Source of the DNA: Apodemus sylvaticus
Taxonomy: Eukaryota > Chordata > Mammalia > Rodentia > Muridae
Direction: 5' to 3'
NCBI RefSeq assembly: GCF_947179515.1
Contig: NC_067491.1
Location: forward strand, 6,379,027 to 6,443,026
Length of the DNA: 64,000 nt
Shown here: piece after piece, positions 22,017 through 31,980 of the stretch
How the letters are laid out: every line of letters begins with the position of its first letter
How positions within the stretch are numbered: position 1 is the first letter of the stretch
Notes under the pieces: generated by a model
Databases searched by the model: none
Told to the model about the DNA's origin: nothing
What the model saw: the letters and a program-made list of their open reading frames with translations, nothing else
Program-made: the position numbers and the translations under genes

Positions 22017-22330
22017 TGTGTGTGTGTGTGTGTGTGTATGCATGTATCTATGTACTGTATGAATGCATGTGCTGATGTGTGTTTGAGTGTGTGGAGGCCA
22101 GAGGAATGTATCCGATGTCCTCTATTTCTGCCTATTCCTCTGAAGCAAGATCTCTCCCCGAACTTGAGGCATGTATTTTTCGGCAAGGCTGGAAGCCAGC
22201 GGACACTACCATCCTGCTGACCCTGTTCCCTGGAGCTTGGATTACAGGCATGTATAGGGTGGGATCTAGGATCAGGACTCAGATTGTGCAGCAAGTGCTC
22301 CTAATCCTTGATCTATCGTTTTAATCTGCC
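22017..22330 (-). mobile_element. B4-type SINE with (TG)n tail
   Basis: A TG repeat at 22017-22036 precedes GTGTGGAGGCCAGAGGAATG, followed by a strongly decayed B1-like middle (GCTTGGATTACAGGCATGTA) and a tRNA-like head at the right edge (CAGGACTCAGATTGTG, then GCAAGTGCTCCTAATCC). This order matches antisense B4 (tRNA-type head fused to a B1-like body). Confidence 0.6.
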
Positions 22331-24538
22331 GCTTAATCTGATTGTTCTGTAACTCAAATCAGTGGTAGCTAGGACTGCATAATTCTGTTCCTTCGTTATG
22401 ATATTCAACTTCAAATTCTAGTGACACAAGCTTCGTTTGTCCTTTAACCTGCAGCCAATCTGGATAACAGTTCTTCAGTACTGTGATCAGTGTGTTTCTT
22501 ACAGATATCAGGGAGTAGGCATCTCAAGCAAGACAGGCTGTCTGTTCCAAGTTTGACTAAATCCTGAACATGCTCGCGTGAAGCTTGGTGGAATTTGTCA
22601 GTGAAGATCCACACTCTCTCCGCCATGTGGATGCTCAACAAGATGATGCTATGGTTAGATCATCAAGGCCCTGCCAACGACATCCTTGATTAGAGTGTAC
22701 ATGATGAACCCGGTGAAGGGTTCAGAGGAGCAGGTCAGAATGGGAGCGGAAGTCCCGCCCCTTCTGCTCGCATAGCTGTCATAGTCACAGGCAAAACTTG
22801 CTGGGAACGTTTATAACCGGATGTCCTGGTGGGGGGGCGGGACTCACTGTGTGTGCACTTGGTCTATCTTAGCTAGAGTATAAAACTGGTGGAAACTAAT
22901 GAGTGTGCCATGATTAATAAAAGTCCTCCCTGTTTGAGGAGAGAAGGTGATGCTCAAGACTTAACTCTATAACTAGAGGCGTGGCCCAAAGGATGCTGCA
23001 TGATGGCAGAAAGTACCTCGGATAAAAGAATGAGTCCTCCGTCTTGTGGCTTCGAAGTCAGAAGCAGTCTAAGAGAGCAGCTTATCACTTCCCAGTTAAT
23101 AATCTTTGTTAGGTTGGAGTTCTAAAGAGAATTTAACAAGACAGAATCATCAATGCTTCATATGAAAACATATGTAAAGTTGGCATTGGTTGGATGTAAT
23201 TAGCTTTTAGGGTCAGAAGTCTAGAGGGGTGAGGGGCCTGAGTTCATGGAGTCTCAGCTGCTTCTCCCCGTTAGTGTTACATACTGGGCAGAGGGATCAG
23301 CTTGTGGCCACAGTTCCCCTTTAGAACTTGTTTAACCCATGCTAAGGATTCCATTCTCATTTCTCAACACTGCGCCAAGTTCGAGGAAACCCTGCGTCAA
23401 GTTCGAGGAAACCCTGTGTAATCAGGACGGGCTCAGTACTTAGGTCTCCATCTTGAGTGATCCGGAAGGAGGGTGCGTGCAATATGGTGACAGCATTCTC
23501 ACTAGACTGATTTCCTGTAGTGATGGAAGTCCTTGCTGACCATGTTATTATTCATGGTAACAATGCGAATTACTTATTTATAACGTTTTCCTCCCAAGTG
23601 GATGTAATGGAACAAGGATCTTTATGCAAGGGCTAGACAAATGTTGTCCTTCTACCTTATATAATGGAAGGCATTTTCACCAGTTAAAGATAATTGCTAT
23701 CATTAAATATTGATAAAGCATAGCTTTTTTTTTTTCCTAGAAGGGAAACAACTCTGAGAAATGCAATCATTGTGTCATGTCCCGGACTTTTCCTCCAATG
23801 GGAACTGGGCTTCAAGGAGGAAGAAAACTCTTTGGAAGGAAAACGACTATTTATTTATTCATTTGTTTGTTTATTTTTTTAATAGCCAACCTCCCAGGTG
23901 CCATTATTTGAGCTGTGTGAGAAAGGAGACATTTTACAAGCCAGAAGTGAAGAGAGAAGGAACACTTTAAAAGACTAAGCCAGGATTTAACTGTGAGTTT
24001 TCTTTGACCTTGGGCATCCTGCCCAGAAAAGAATGCAGAGCAAAGTCAGCTTCTGCAGCAAGGAGAGGGCTGATTAGAAGAGCAGCAAAGGCCTTTGACA
24101 TCACTGTGTTCCAGGGAGTCTCGGGCTTGAACGACTGAGCTTGAAACAAGGGCAGCTCCATGACTAGACAGAAGTGAATGGACCTCTACCGGGATCAGCT
24201 TTGACTGACAGTCTAAAGAAGGGAGAGGCAGACCGCAGGATCCCTTCCACTTTAGTCTTGGTTGGCCCCCAAGAAAGACACACCTGTGTCCCTCTTCTTT
24301 GCCCAGGTTAGCCTAGATGGTTTTGGTTTTGATAAATATAAAATGAATTCGTTCACTTACTTCCTCTTTGCAGAAGGGATTTGAAGAGGTCATTGGAACA
24401 CCAAGGGTAAGCCTGAAGGGAAGGAAACGACTTTAGACAGGGCAGTGTTAGGTCTCAGGTAGGAACAAGGGAAGAGAGAGGGTCACCTGGTTCCATTGGG
24501 ATGCTGTGAGCACAGGACACTGTTGAAAACAAGGTCAT
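22331..24538. other. unique DNA, no gene recognised
   Basis: No recognisable exon or RNA over 2.2 kb. Small features are a 22-bp tandem duplication at 23374-23417 (core CAAGTTCGAGGAAACCCTG twice), a T run at about 23725-23736, and an AT-rich patch at 23846-23884. The 22740-23100 part has LTR-like words (TATAAAACTGG, AATAAAAGTCC), but I cannot define a family or ends. Confidence 0.35.
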
Positions 24539-24866
24539 TGTGTGTGTGTGTGCGTATGTGTGTGTGTGTGTATCTGTCTGTCTGTATGTATGTATGAGTG
24601 TATGTATATGTATGTTATATGTCTGTGTCTGTGTGTATATATGTATGTTATATATGTATGTTTATATGATGTGTATGAGTATATGTATATGTATGTGTAT
24701 ATTGTATATGTATGTGTGTATATATATTTGTATGAGTGTATGTACATGTATGTTATGTATGTATGTATGTATGTGTGTTTGTGTGTATATTTGCTTGTAT
24801 TTGTGTGTGCATATGTGTGTATATATATATATGTGTGTGTGTGTGTTGGTTGGTTGGTTGGTTGCA
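24539..24866. repeat. compound (TG)n/(TATG)n microsatellite block
   Basis: Over 300 bp of alternating purine-pyrimidine sequence: (TG)n, TCTG and TATG tetramers, a (TA)n patch and a final GGTT run. Nearly the whole block is Z-DNA-prone. It yields overlapping 128-214 codon Cys/Val/Tyr-rich frames that are artefacts. Confidence 0.95.
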
Positions 24867-25230
24867 GTCTCTTACCACTGGGGAAGTCTACAGTACCTGT
24901 TCAATATTCCACAGGTTTCAAGGACATGCTGCATTCCAGGGGAGCTATTGTCTTCCTCAGTTAGATGCCACCCCCTCCCCCCAGCCCTGCTGCTTTACTT
25001 CCGGTGTGCTGGCTCAGCGTGCTGGAGGCTGGGCTGTGTCCTCCCTGATGTTTCAAGGTTGGGGTGGAGGTTTTTGGGGGCTACTCTTCTCCCACATCAG
25101 TGGTTTTTCAAGTTTCTGTTGAAAGAGAAAAACCCAACTGAAGAAAAAAAATGTATGTTTGTAATAGGCAAAAAAGCATTTTGAATGAATCAATTATCTT
25201 AGAAATGAAGGACAGAAAAGATGAACCGTG
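24867..25230. other. unique DNA between two TG blocks
   Basis: About 360 bp with no recognised repeat or gene. Confidence 0.4.
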
Positions 25231-25498
25231 GTTATGTGTGTGTATGTGTGTGTATGCATGTGTATATGTGTGAGGGACTGTGTGTGTGTGTGCATGTGTA
25301 CATGTGTGTGTGAATGTGTGTGCATGTATACATGTGTATGAATTTGTGTTGTATGTCTATGCATGTATATATATATGTGCATGTGTACATGTGTGTGAGT
25401 GTATGCATGTATATATGTGTGTGAGTGTGTGCATGTGTACATGTGTGTGAATATGTGCATGTGTACATGCATGTGAATGTGTGTGGTATGTCTATGTA

Positions 25499-25536
<38 letters not shown>

Positions 25537-25575
25537 CGTGTATGAGTGTGTGCATGTGTATATATGAGTGTGTTC
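25231..25575. repeat. compound TG/ATGTG/TA microsatellite block
   Basis: Degenerate TG-rich DNA with recurrent GTGCATGTGTACATGTGTGTG units (about 40 bp spacing) and a perfect (TA)n tract at 25502-25533. It resembles the block at 24539, but its units are longer, so it grades into a minisatellite. His/Thr-rich minus-strand frames are artefacts. Confidence 0.93.
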
Positions 25576-25579
25576 ATGC

Positions 25580-25735
25580 ATATGTGCCACAGGACAAGCG
25601 TGGGGGTTGGAGGAGCATTGTGCAGAGTTGATCCTTTCCCTCCAGCCTCTGCCTGGTTCAGGGATTGAGCTGAGGTGATTAGGTTTGCTTAGCAAGCATG
25701 TTCTCCACGGAGCCATCTTGCCAATCCCCCCAAAT
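25580..25735 (-). mobile_element. tRNA-derived rodent SINE (B2/B3/B4 superfamily)
   Basis: GATCCTTTCCCTCCAGCCTC, GGTTCAGGGATTGAGCTGAG, TTAGCAAGCATGTTCTCCAC and GGAGCCATCTTGCCAATCCC form an antisense SINE whose tRNA-like head is at the right end. Its A-rich/CA tail probably seeded the TG block to the left. Confidence 0.6.
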
Positions 25736-26534
25736 GGAATTTTTTTCTTCTTCTCAAAATTGATGTCACCTTTTTCACTGATTGGATGGGGAGCAAGATA
25801 TGGAAACTAGTTTTGAACTAATTTTAAACTTGTTCTTTCATACTTTCCTGGATACTTTGGAACCTAAATAGTTTATTGGATGACAGGATCTTGGGGTAAG
25901 TGTTCATCTTCTAGCTTTCCACTCTCCTCTGCCTCTCCTCTAAGGCGGATCACATGTGGGATATGGGACATGTGTGATCTCATGTCAGCAGGGGCGGGGC
26001 AGATGGAGATTTAGGTCCTCACTGGGTGCTCACTGTACACTGGCTAAGCTGATGTTGGAGATAATCTTACAAGAACATCTGTATGTCAGACATCCAACCC
26101 TGAGTCCATGCTATTTCACTGACTGTGAGACCTTTGGATATAGTTTCTACTCCATCTTACTGCGGCCCTCTGCAGACACTCCTGCTTGAACCTGTCCTGC
26201 CTCTGAGCCCCTTCCTTGTCCAGGTCTTTGGAAGCCAGGAACATTGTCTGGATGAGACACGTTTCTTGACATGTTACCTAGAACGAGGCCCTACTATGGG
26301 TCTCCTGTAACCCTGCAGGGGTCCCCAGGTGGTGAGCAGGCAATGTTCAGTCACTCCTGTGCTCCTGCTTCTGGGTGCTTCTGTCCCTTCTTCTCCTAGG
26401 GTCTCTTTCTGAAAGGACAAGTGATTCACTGCACTCAACTGCCCTCTCCAGTGTCAGAACTGAAAGAAGACTTTCCGTTCCTCTTCTTGCCAGGCAGGGA
26501 CTTCTTTAGGGCCACTCTTCTTTCTCCTGGGGAG
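25736..26534. other. unique DNA
   Basis: No repeat or gene signature recognised. Frames of 61-77 codons are in the chance range. Confidence 0.4.
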
Positions 26535-26576
26535 ACAGTTTCTTTCTTCTTCCTTCACGCCACAATGATAGGACAG

Positions 26577-26740
26577 ATGCAGGGGAGCCCTGACCACACA
26601 AGTGATAGTTTCATGAATGTTTGTCCCACTGTAACCTGGGAATGGCAGTGTATCCCTGTAATCAGAGCACTTGGTGGGGAGAGGTAGGAGTGTTTGAGTT
26701 CAGCGGTAGCCTGAGCTATCTGGGGAGATCTCCACTCCCC
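26577..26740 (+). repeat. duplicated segment copy 1, running into a B1-like SINE
   Basis: The first 100 bases (26577-26676) match 27741-27840 at roughly 88 percent by eye, 1,164 bp apart in direct orientation. The shared core begins GCAGGGGAGCCCTGACCACA. Both copies continue into a B1-like head (GTATCCCTGTAATCAGAGCA here). Only this copy keeps the B1-like body (GAGTTCAGCGGTAGCCTGAG), to about 26740. Confidence 0.7.
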
Positions 26741-27740
26741 CAACATGACAACCGAGTCACACAGAATGGCAACTGATAATCAGGGAAAAGTTTGCTGAAT
26801 TGTCAGGGAAGCCCCTGTCAGTCCCTCTGTTCCTCACAGTCCTTTGAGGAACTTCCTCTATCGAGGAGTAATGTTGGTCAAGTACTGTTTAAGGCCTATG
26901 ACTGAAACACAATTGAAACAAAGATTGGAATGAAAACCCTTTACCCTGTGGGTGAAGTATCCGCAGTGTTTGCATTGGAACTCACTATTAACGCCCTGTC
27001 CTTAGAACTTGAAAGGATGAAACAGTCTGGAAAAACAAATTACAATTTAGCTGAAAATGTTCATGTTTGACTTTAACACAGTCACAAGAAGTCACTGAAA
27101 GCTCATGGCGTTCTGACTGACTCAGACCAGCTCCCAAGAGCACAGAAAGGAGGCCCTCTGTCTCTCATGTAAAGAAACACCACACTGATGATAAACATAC
27201 AGTGCTGAGGAGTGGATTGGGAGTTTTACCTGTTTTGTAATCAGTAGCTGCCAGACATACTTGTGGATAGGAGCTCACGTTATATTGGGGATTCCTGGGT
27301 TTTATGGATTTGCACGGCAATGGTTCTATGTGCTGAATCCTACCCATAATAAAATTTCACTCGATGGGGGAAGTACAGTGAAAACTCACAGAATGGCACT
27401 TACGTTTTACTTTAAAACCATGTTGAAGATCAGGGACTCCATTCTGATTAAATGCGGATGGCAGTATCTTCAGACAACTAGCCTTGTTGCTAGAGAGGTT
27501 TCTGAGAACTTAACCTTGATGTTAAGTATAGGAGTTAATAGGAGAATCTGAAATGGGACCCCATCCTTGAGATTCATGGAAGCTATTTTATTTTGGGTGA
27601 TAGAACATGTTTCCACAGAAGGAAAACCTTATAATACCAAGGGTGAGTGGGCACAAGTTAAGCTTTGCCCTGAGAACTAAATATAAACTCCTTCCTGGGC
27701 AATATTTTATTTTCTCTTCTTTCATGACATCATGGGAAAG
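26741..27740. other. unique DNA between the duplicated segments
   Basis: No gene or repeat family recognised over 1 kb. Weak similarity just upstream of each copy (TTCTTCTTCCTTCACG versus TTCTCTTCTTTCATGAC) suggests the duplication once extended about 40 bp further left. Confidence 0.4.
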
Positions 27741-27840
27741 TTGCAGGGGAGCCCTGACCACACAAGTGATAGTTTCACAAATGTTTGTCCCACTGTAAGC
27801 CTGGCATGGTCGTGTATGGCTATAATCAGAGCACTTGGTG
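27741..27840 (+). repeat. duplicated segment copy 2
   Basis: Direct copy of 26577-26676, ending in GCTATAATCAGAGCACTTGG of the B1-like head. It is followed after about 30 bases by the CAG/CAA array, which has replaced or displaced the SINE body. Confidence 0.75.
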
Positions 27841-27871
27841 AGCTGATCATAAAAGACTGAGAGCAGATAGG

Positions 27872-28323
27872 AACAGCAGCAACAGCAGCAACAACAACAG
27901 CAGCAACAAGAACAGCAGCAACAACAGCAATAGCAGCAATAGCAACAGCAGCAGCAGCAACAACAGTAACAGCAACAACAGCAACAGCACCAACAGCACC
28001 AACAGCACCAACAGCAAAACAACAACAGCAGCAGCAACAGCAACAAGAACAGCAGTAGCAACAACAGCAGCAACAACAGCAGCAGCAACAACAGCAGCAA
28101 CAACAGCAACAACAGCAACAAGAACAGCAGCAGCAACAACAGCAACAACAGCAACAAGAACAGCAGTAGCAACAACAGCAACAACAGCAGCAACAACAGC
28201 AACAACAGCAACAAGAACAGCAATAGCAACAACAGCAGCAACAACAGCAGCAGCAACAGCAACAATAGCAAAACAATAACAACAGCAGCAACAGCAGCAA
28301 CAATAGCAACAGCAACAACAGCC
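27872..28323. repeat. (CAG/CAA)n imperfect trinucleotide array, about 450 bp
   Basis: About 150 triplets drawn almost only from CAG and CAA, with occasional CAC, AAG-type (AACAAGAACAGC) and TAG interruptions. A higher-order unit containing AGCAACAAGAACAGCAG recurs about every 36-60 bp. In the CAG frame the TAG interruptions are stops, so it is not a poly-Gln exon. The open minus-strand frames (Leu- and Cys-rich, up to 279 codons) are compositional artefacts. Confidence 0.97.
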
Positions 28324-28534
28324 AAATAATTACTATTTTTTCTGGTTTCTGAGATCAAGAACCTGAGAATGCCATGCCTCATCACATAGCAATTAGTCTT
28401 CCTCAGGAGAGAACAATCCAGGAGCAATAGGGTGACAATTATTTGTTTACATATGAGTCACAAAATTTGAAGAAAATTTATAGCATTGTGGATTCTCCTT
28501 CAACTCAGGCATCTTCTTCCCTGGCAAGGTAGTT

Positions 28535-28665
28535 TTGTTTTTGTTTATTTTTTTCTCCTAAGATATAATGTAGCCCAGGCTGGCCTCAGACTTTCTATGT
28601 AGCCTTTTCACCTTCCACGTGTTTGGATTACAGGCATGTGCCACCATACCTGGCTCACTGGCAAT
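28535..28665 (-). mobile_element. B1-family SINE
   Basis: T-rich start, TAATGTAGCCCAGGCTGGCC(TCAGACTT), then CTATGTAGCC, GGATTACAGGCATGTGCC and ACCATACCTGGC in antisense B1 order. It is moderately diverged. Confidence 0.8.
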
Positions 28666-28697
28666 CTTCAGACATTCCCAGTAATAGAGATCTCATT

Positions 28698-28910
28698 GTT
28701 GTAACTATTAGCGTTCTCAAAGGAAACAGAACAAATAGGATACGTTTATATCAAATGGGGGTTTATTAAATTGGCTTACATGACACAACCTGAATAGCCC
28801 AACAATCGATGTCTCATACCAGTCAGGCTGAGAACCTGGTGGTTACTCAGTATACAAGGAAGGATGTTTTAGTAATCCCAATCTAATGTTTAAGGTCTGG
28901 AGGGGTTTAA
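28698..28910. mobile_element. ancient repeat fragment, family unresolved
   Basis: TTCTCAAAGGAAACAGAACA(AATAGGA), TTTATTAAATTGGCTTACAT and TCAGGCTGAGAACCTGG form a text I know from a widespread mammalian repeat bearing TCTC(C/A)A(G/A)AGAAACAGAACCAATAGGA. I cannot name the class with confidence. Confidence 0.35.
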
Positions 28911-29035
28911 GGAGTCGCGGGTTTCAGTCCACAGTGCAAGCCAGAAGCTAAATCCTACTACCAGGGAACATTAAAACCACTGTCGAAGTTAGCTGGCGTG
29001 TCAGTGAGGACAATGGAGTAAGACTGACATTTAAG

Positions 29036-29452
29036 TGTACAGAGCCATATTGGGGCAGTCTTGCACTTGGTCAGAGTTTGACTTTGGTCAAGGTTAACTT
29101 CTCCCAGTTAGCCAGGATCCTGCTCCACCTAGGGTGGAGTGCACGTAGTAAAGGTTAAGTTCATTGTTCTTCCTGGTATAGGGATTCCTGAATTAAACAG
29201 GTGACCCACCCAGCTGCCGGAGCAGTCAAGACGAAGACCTCCAAGAGAAGCTAGACAACTTCCACCGGAACTCAGCCTGGAGTCTGGGGGGAAGGGTTTG
29301 CCCGAACTGTTAAAAGGTCCGGCGCCATTAAAGTTTACGGCTTTGATCAGTGAACATTGACTTAGCCGTACTTTCTTTTCGCCACTCTTCCCTATGACCC
29401 CAAAATTCTCTCAACAGGTAACCCAGTTTACATGTGGCTGCGGGCGGCTACA
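29036..29452 (+). mobile_element. ERV 5' LTR (class II-like)
   Basis: The LTR is defined by its right border. TACA at 29449-29452 is followed after three bases by a primer binding site. Searching left for a matching inverted end gives TGTA at 29036, making a 417-bp LTR with TGTA...TACA ends. A variant poly(A) signal ATTAAA lies at about 29326, and the T/C-rich stretch after it suits R/U5. No TATA box stands out. The left end is less certain than the right. Confidence 0.6.
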
Positions 29453-29455
29453 TAG

Positions 29456-29473
29456 TGGCGCCTGAACGTGGGA
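29456..29473 (+). promoter_or_regulatory. retroviral primer binding site, tRNA-Lys type
   Basis: TGGCGCCTGAACGTGGGA lies three bases after the LTR's terminal CA. It resembles the tRNA-Lys PBS used by many class II retroviruses (TGGCGCCCGAACAGGGAC) with a few mismatches, mostly in the 3' half. Position and sequence together support the call. Confidence 0.65.
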
Positions 29474-30160
29474 AGACCTGGCACGAGAGAATTTCTTGAG
29501 GTAGCCCTATCCAGCGAAGCTTCGCAGAAAAAGGTGAAAATTAATGGTGTCCGCACGGTAAGCAACATAGAGGGCAAAACTAGCGCTAGTGAATTCGTGT
29601 CTATGGTTGTGAGTGCAGGAATGGATACAGTTTTTCAAGCATACTGCGTGGACCCAGCGCAGGACTGCTTGGGTTGATAAGATAGGGAAATATGGGGAAG
29701 GAATTTGGTAGGCATTTGCCCAAAGCTCGTAAGAGCTGATTTCGGCGAAAAGAAAGGGGTTTTTAAAAATAGGCATATGTCCACAGCTTCTAAGAGCTGT
29801 TTAAAGAGGAAAATGGATGCAATTGCTTAACAAGCACGCTTAACTTTCTGTGTATCTTTCCGTGTTTGTCCCGGTGCACCGACTGTCTGTCTATGTGTAT
29901 GTTTATGTCCTCTCTGTGTCTTTGTGTGAATGACTGTTTCATGTTAAAAAGAAAAAATTGGTAAAGATTACATCTGCTGGTAACCTCTTGAGCTAGCCAC
30001 AGTTTGTGTGGGGATTGATTCAAAGCCACGCTGCAGCAGCGTAGCTCACTCACCCAAGACAGAAACATGGCTGGGGAAAAAGCCGCTCTTAAAAGCCCAG
30101 AAACCTCAAGATTTGGGAAGACCTTGGTTTGGCTTGTGAAATTCATCTAGTCGCTTTATA

Positions 30161-30500
30161 TTGTTTCTAATTGGTTTTAATGATATAAGGCTTTACATTT
30201 CTTGACTAAAGAGTTATAAATTAATTGGTTATTATGTAAAAGGTATAGTGTTATTAAGAAAAGGTTAGTTTAAAACTGGTGATTCAGTGTTAGAGCTATC
30301 TTAACTAACTACACGTGGCCTAACGCCACTCATGCTTTGTTCTTGTTTATAATTGGATTTAAAGGTATATTTTGCATGTCTTGACTATAGAGTATTGGCT
30401 TAAGTCACTGCACATGATTTAAAAGGTATAATGTTATTAACAAAAGTTAGGTTAAGGCTGGTAGTTTAGGGTAGTCGCCATTTTGAACACGTGGCATGAT
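30161..30500 (+). repeat. 182-bp diverged tandem duplication in the ERV
   Basis: Unit A (30161-30342) and unit B (30343-30500 plus expansion) share, in order, TTGTTT(C/A)TAATTGG, TCTTGACTA(A/T)AGAGT, AAAAGGTATA(G/A)TGTTATTAA, GTTA(G)...CTGGT(G/A) and CACGTGGC. They are clearly diverged from each other, so this duplication is older than the 51-bp one nested at its end. Confidence 0.8.
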
Positions 30501-30605
30501 GGTTAAGGCTGGTAGTTTAGGGTAGTCGCCATTTTGAACACGTGGCATGACGATTAAGGCTGGTAGTTTAGGGTAGTCGCCATTTTGAACACCACATGGC
30601 ATGAC
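30450..30605 (+). repeat. 51-bp tandem triplication nested in the ERV
   Basis: Units 30450-30500, 30501-30551 and 30552-30605 share GGCTGGTAGTTTAGGGTAGT and CGCCATTTTGAACAC. Units 1 and 2 differ by about one base. Unit 3 has a further substitution and a 3-bp insertion before ATGGCATGAC. Each contains CGCCATTTTG, which has a YY1-like core (CCAT within CGCCATNTT), and units 1 and 2 contain an E-box-like CACGTG. Confidence 0.95.
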
Positions 30606-31980
30606 GCAATCCAGGAAATACAGGCCTTTGGGACGCTCCTAAATTGGCATGGTGTTTCATGTGAATCTTGGCCTGGAGATTAGACTTAATGAAGATTAAG
30701 ATTTAAAATATTGTCTCTTTAATAAGTTACACTGTTATACACTTGAACATAAGAACTGGCATACAAACCTTGTGCTGTAAATATGTGTTTGCCATTAATT
30801 TTAAAGAAAATAGATTGTTTAAAATTGAGATTTGCTTCCAAAATTACAATTGTGCTCTAATATTGCAAGAAAACATTGAGTTACAATAAAAATCAGTGTG
30901 TCATTGGCTACAGTTTTCAGTTTACAGGCTCATAATTCTTAACATTTTGTAATTAAGATAATTTTAAGAGTGATACAGCTATGGGTTTTAGGGGCCCATT
31001 GCCTCTTTTCCACAAGTTTATAGGCTACAATGGTAGGAGCAAAATTTAACCCTCCAAGATTAAAAAGGAGATCTCTGTAGAAATGTATTTGATATCAAGT
31101 AGGTTCCTTTGACCATGAAATTACAGGTTTCTTTTGTTTAATCCTCAAAATGTCCTTGCAGGACAGATAGTTTGGGTCTGGTCTTAGATAAAAGGCTCAG
31201 ATTAGAAGATATTTACATTTGAGGAATCTCATACAATGTCCTTGCCAAGGACTCAAGGTGGATCCTAGGGCAGATAAAAAAATTTACATTTGAGTTAATG
31301 CAAAGCTTAGAGCTGCCTCAGGGGAAGCTAGTGAGGAAGTTTGGAGAAATTGTTTCTGCCTTACCGGCCCCACATAGGGAGTGTTTGGCTTTAAAAAAAA
31401 AAAAAAAAGGTTTTTGACTTATCCAGGTGTGGGTTAAAATGCAGTTCAAATCTATGAAAGGTCAAGGAGGCTATAAAAGCATTAACATTTGGCCTGTCTA
31501 CTCCCTATAAAATTATTGTAAATTTAAAGGGTTGGTTTTTTGCTTTACATTCTGATAATTATAAAAGCATTTGCTTCTAATTTTAAAGAGACAACAAAAC
31601 AATTTCATTAGAAAGTTTTGCCTCAAGGAATGGCTAACAGCCTTATGTCTTGTGAGAAAAAGTGTTTTGTCTCTGTTTCAATACTAGAAGTTAAGATCTT
31701 AAAATTTTCAGTGTATAATGTTCATAGAATGTTTGTTACAGGCCCTTGCTCCTATAGACTTTTAGAATTTTTAGGTAAATGGCTTTCAAAAGTTGTTAAG
31801 ATATATTAATTGGCTTTATCTTATTTACCTCATTTTAAGCTTGCCACAAAAGGTCTTAAACCTCTGTTTTCAAGGTAGGAAACATTTGTTCCTTGCTTCA
31901 AGCAACAATCAAATTTATTATTAATGGTTGGTCTTGGCCCATGGAGTCGGTCTCTATAGCCTTCTCTTTACTTTAAGGCT

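Larger units (their letters stand above)
29474..31980 (+). mobile_element. non-coding ERV internal region (ETn-like organisation)
   Basis: About 2.5 kb downstream of the LTR and PBS is AT-rich and lacks any gag, pro, pol or env reading frame. The longest frames are under 120 codons and unlike retroviral proteins. In this it resembles non-autonomous murid retroelements such as ETn, which move with proteins supplied in trans. Internal tandem duplications occur at 29709/29770, 30161/30343 and 30450-30605. A poly(A) run lies at 31393-31408. No second LTR copy was found, so the element is truncated at the 3' end and the end given is a guess. Confidence 0.5.

Noticed and set aside
22740..23110. Possible LTR (TATAAAAC, AATAAAAG words)
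   Set aside because: No TG...CA borders, target duplication or PBS could be defined, and the words are common by chance in AT-rich DNA.
24540..25184. 214-codon plus-strand Cys/Val-rich frame
   Set aside because: Its first 110 codons are the TG/TATG microsatellite and the remainder has no recognisable domain.
27588..28427. 279-codon minus-strand frame with long Leu runs, possible membrane protein
   Set aside because: The Leu and Cys runs are the complement of the CAG/CAA array. Frames open in more than one phase there, and the flanks have no domain.
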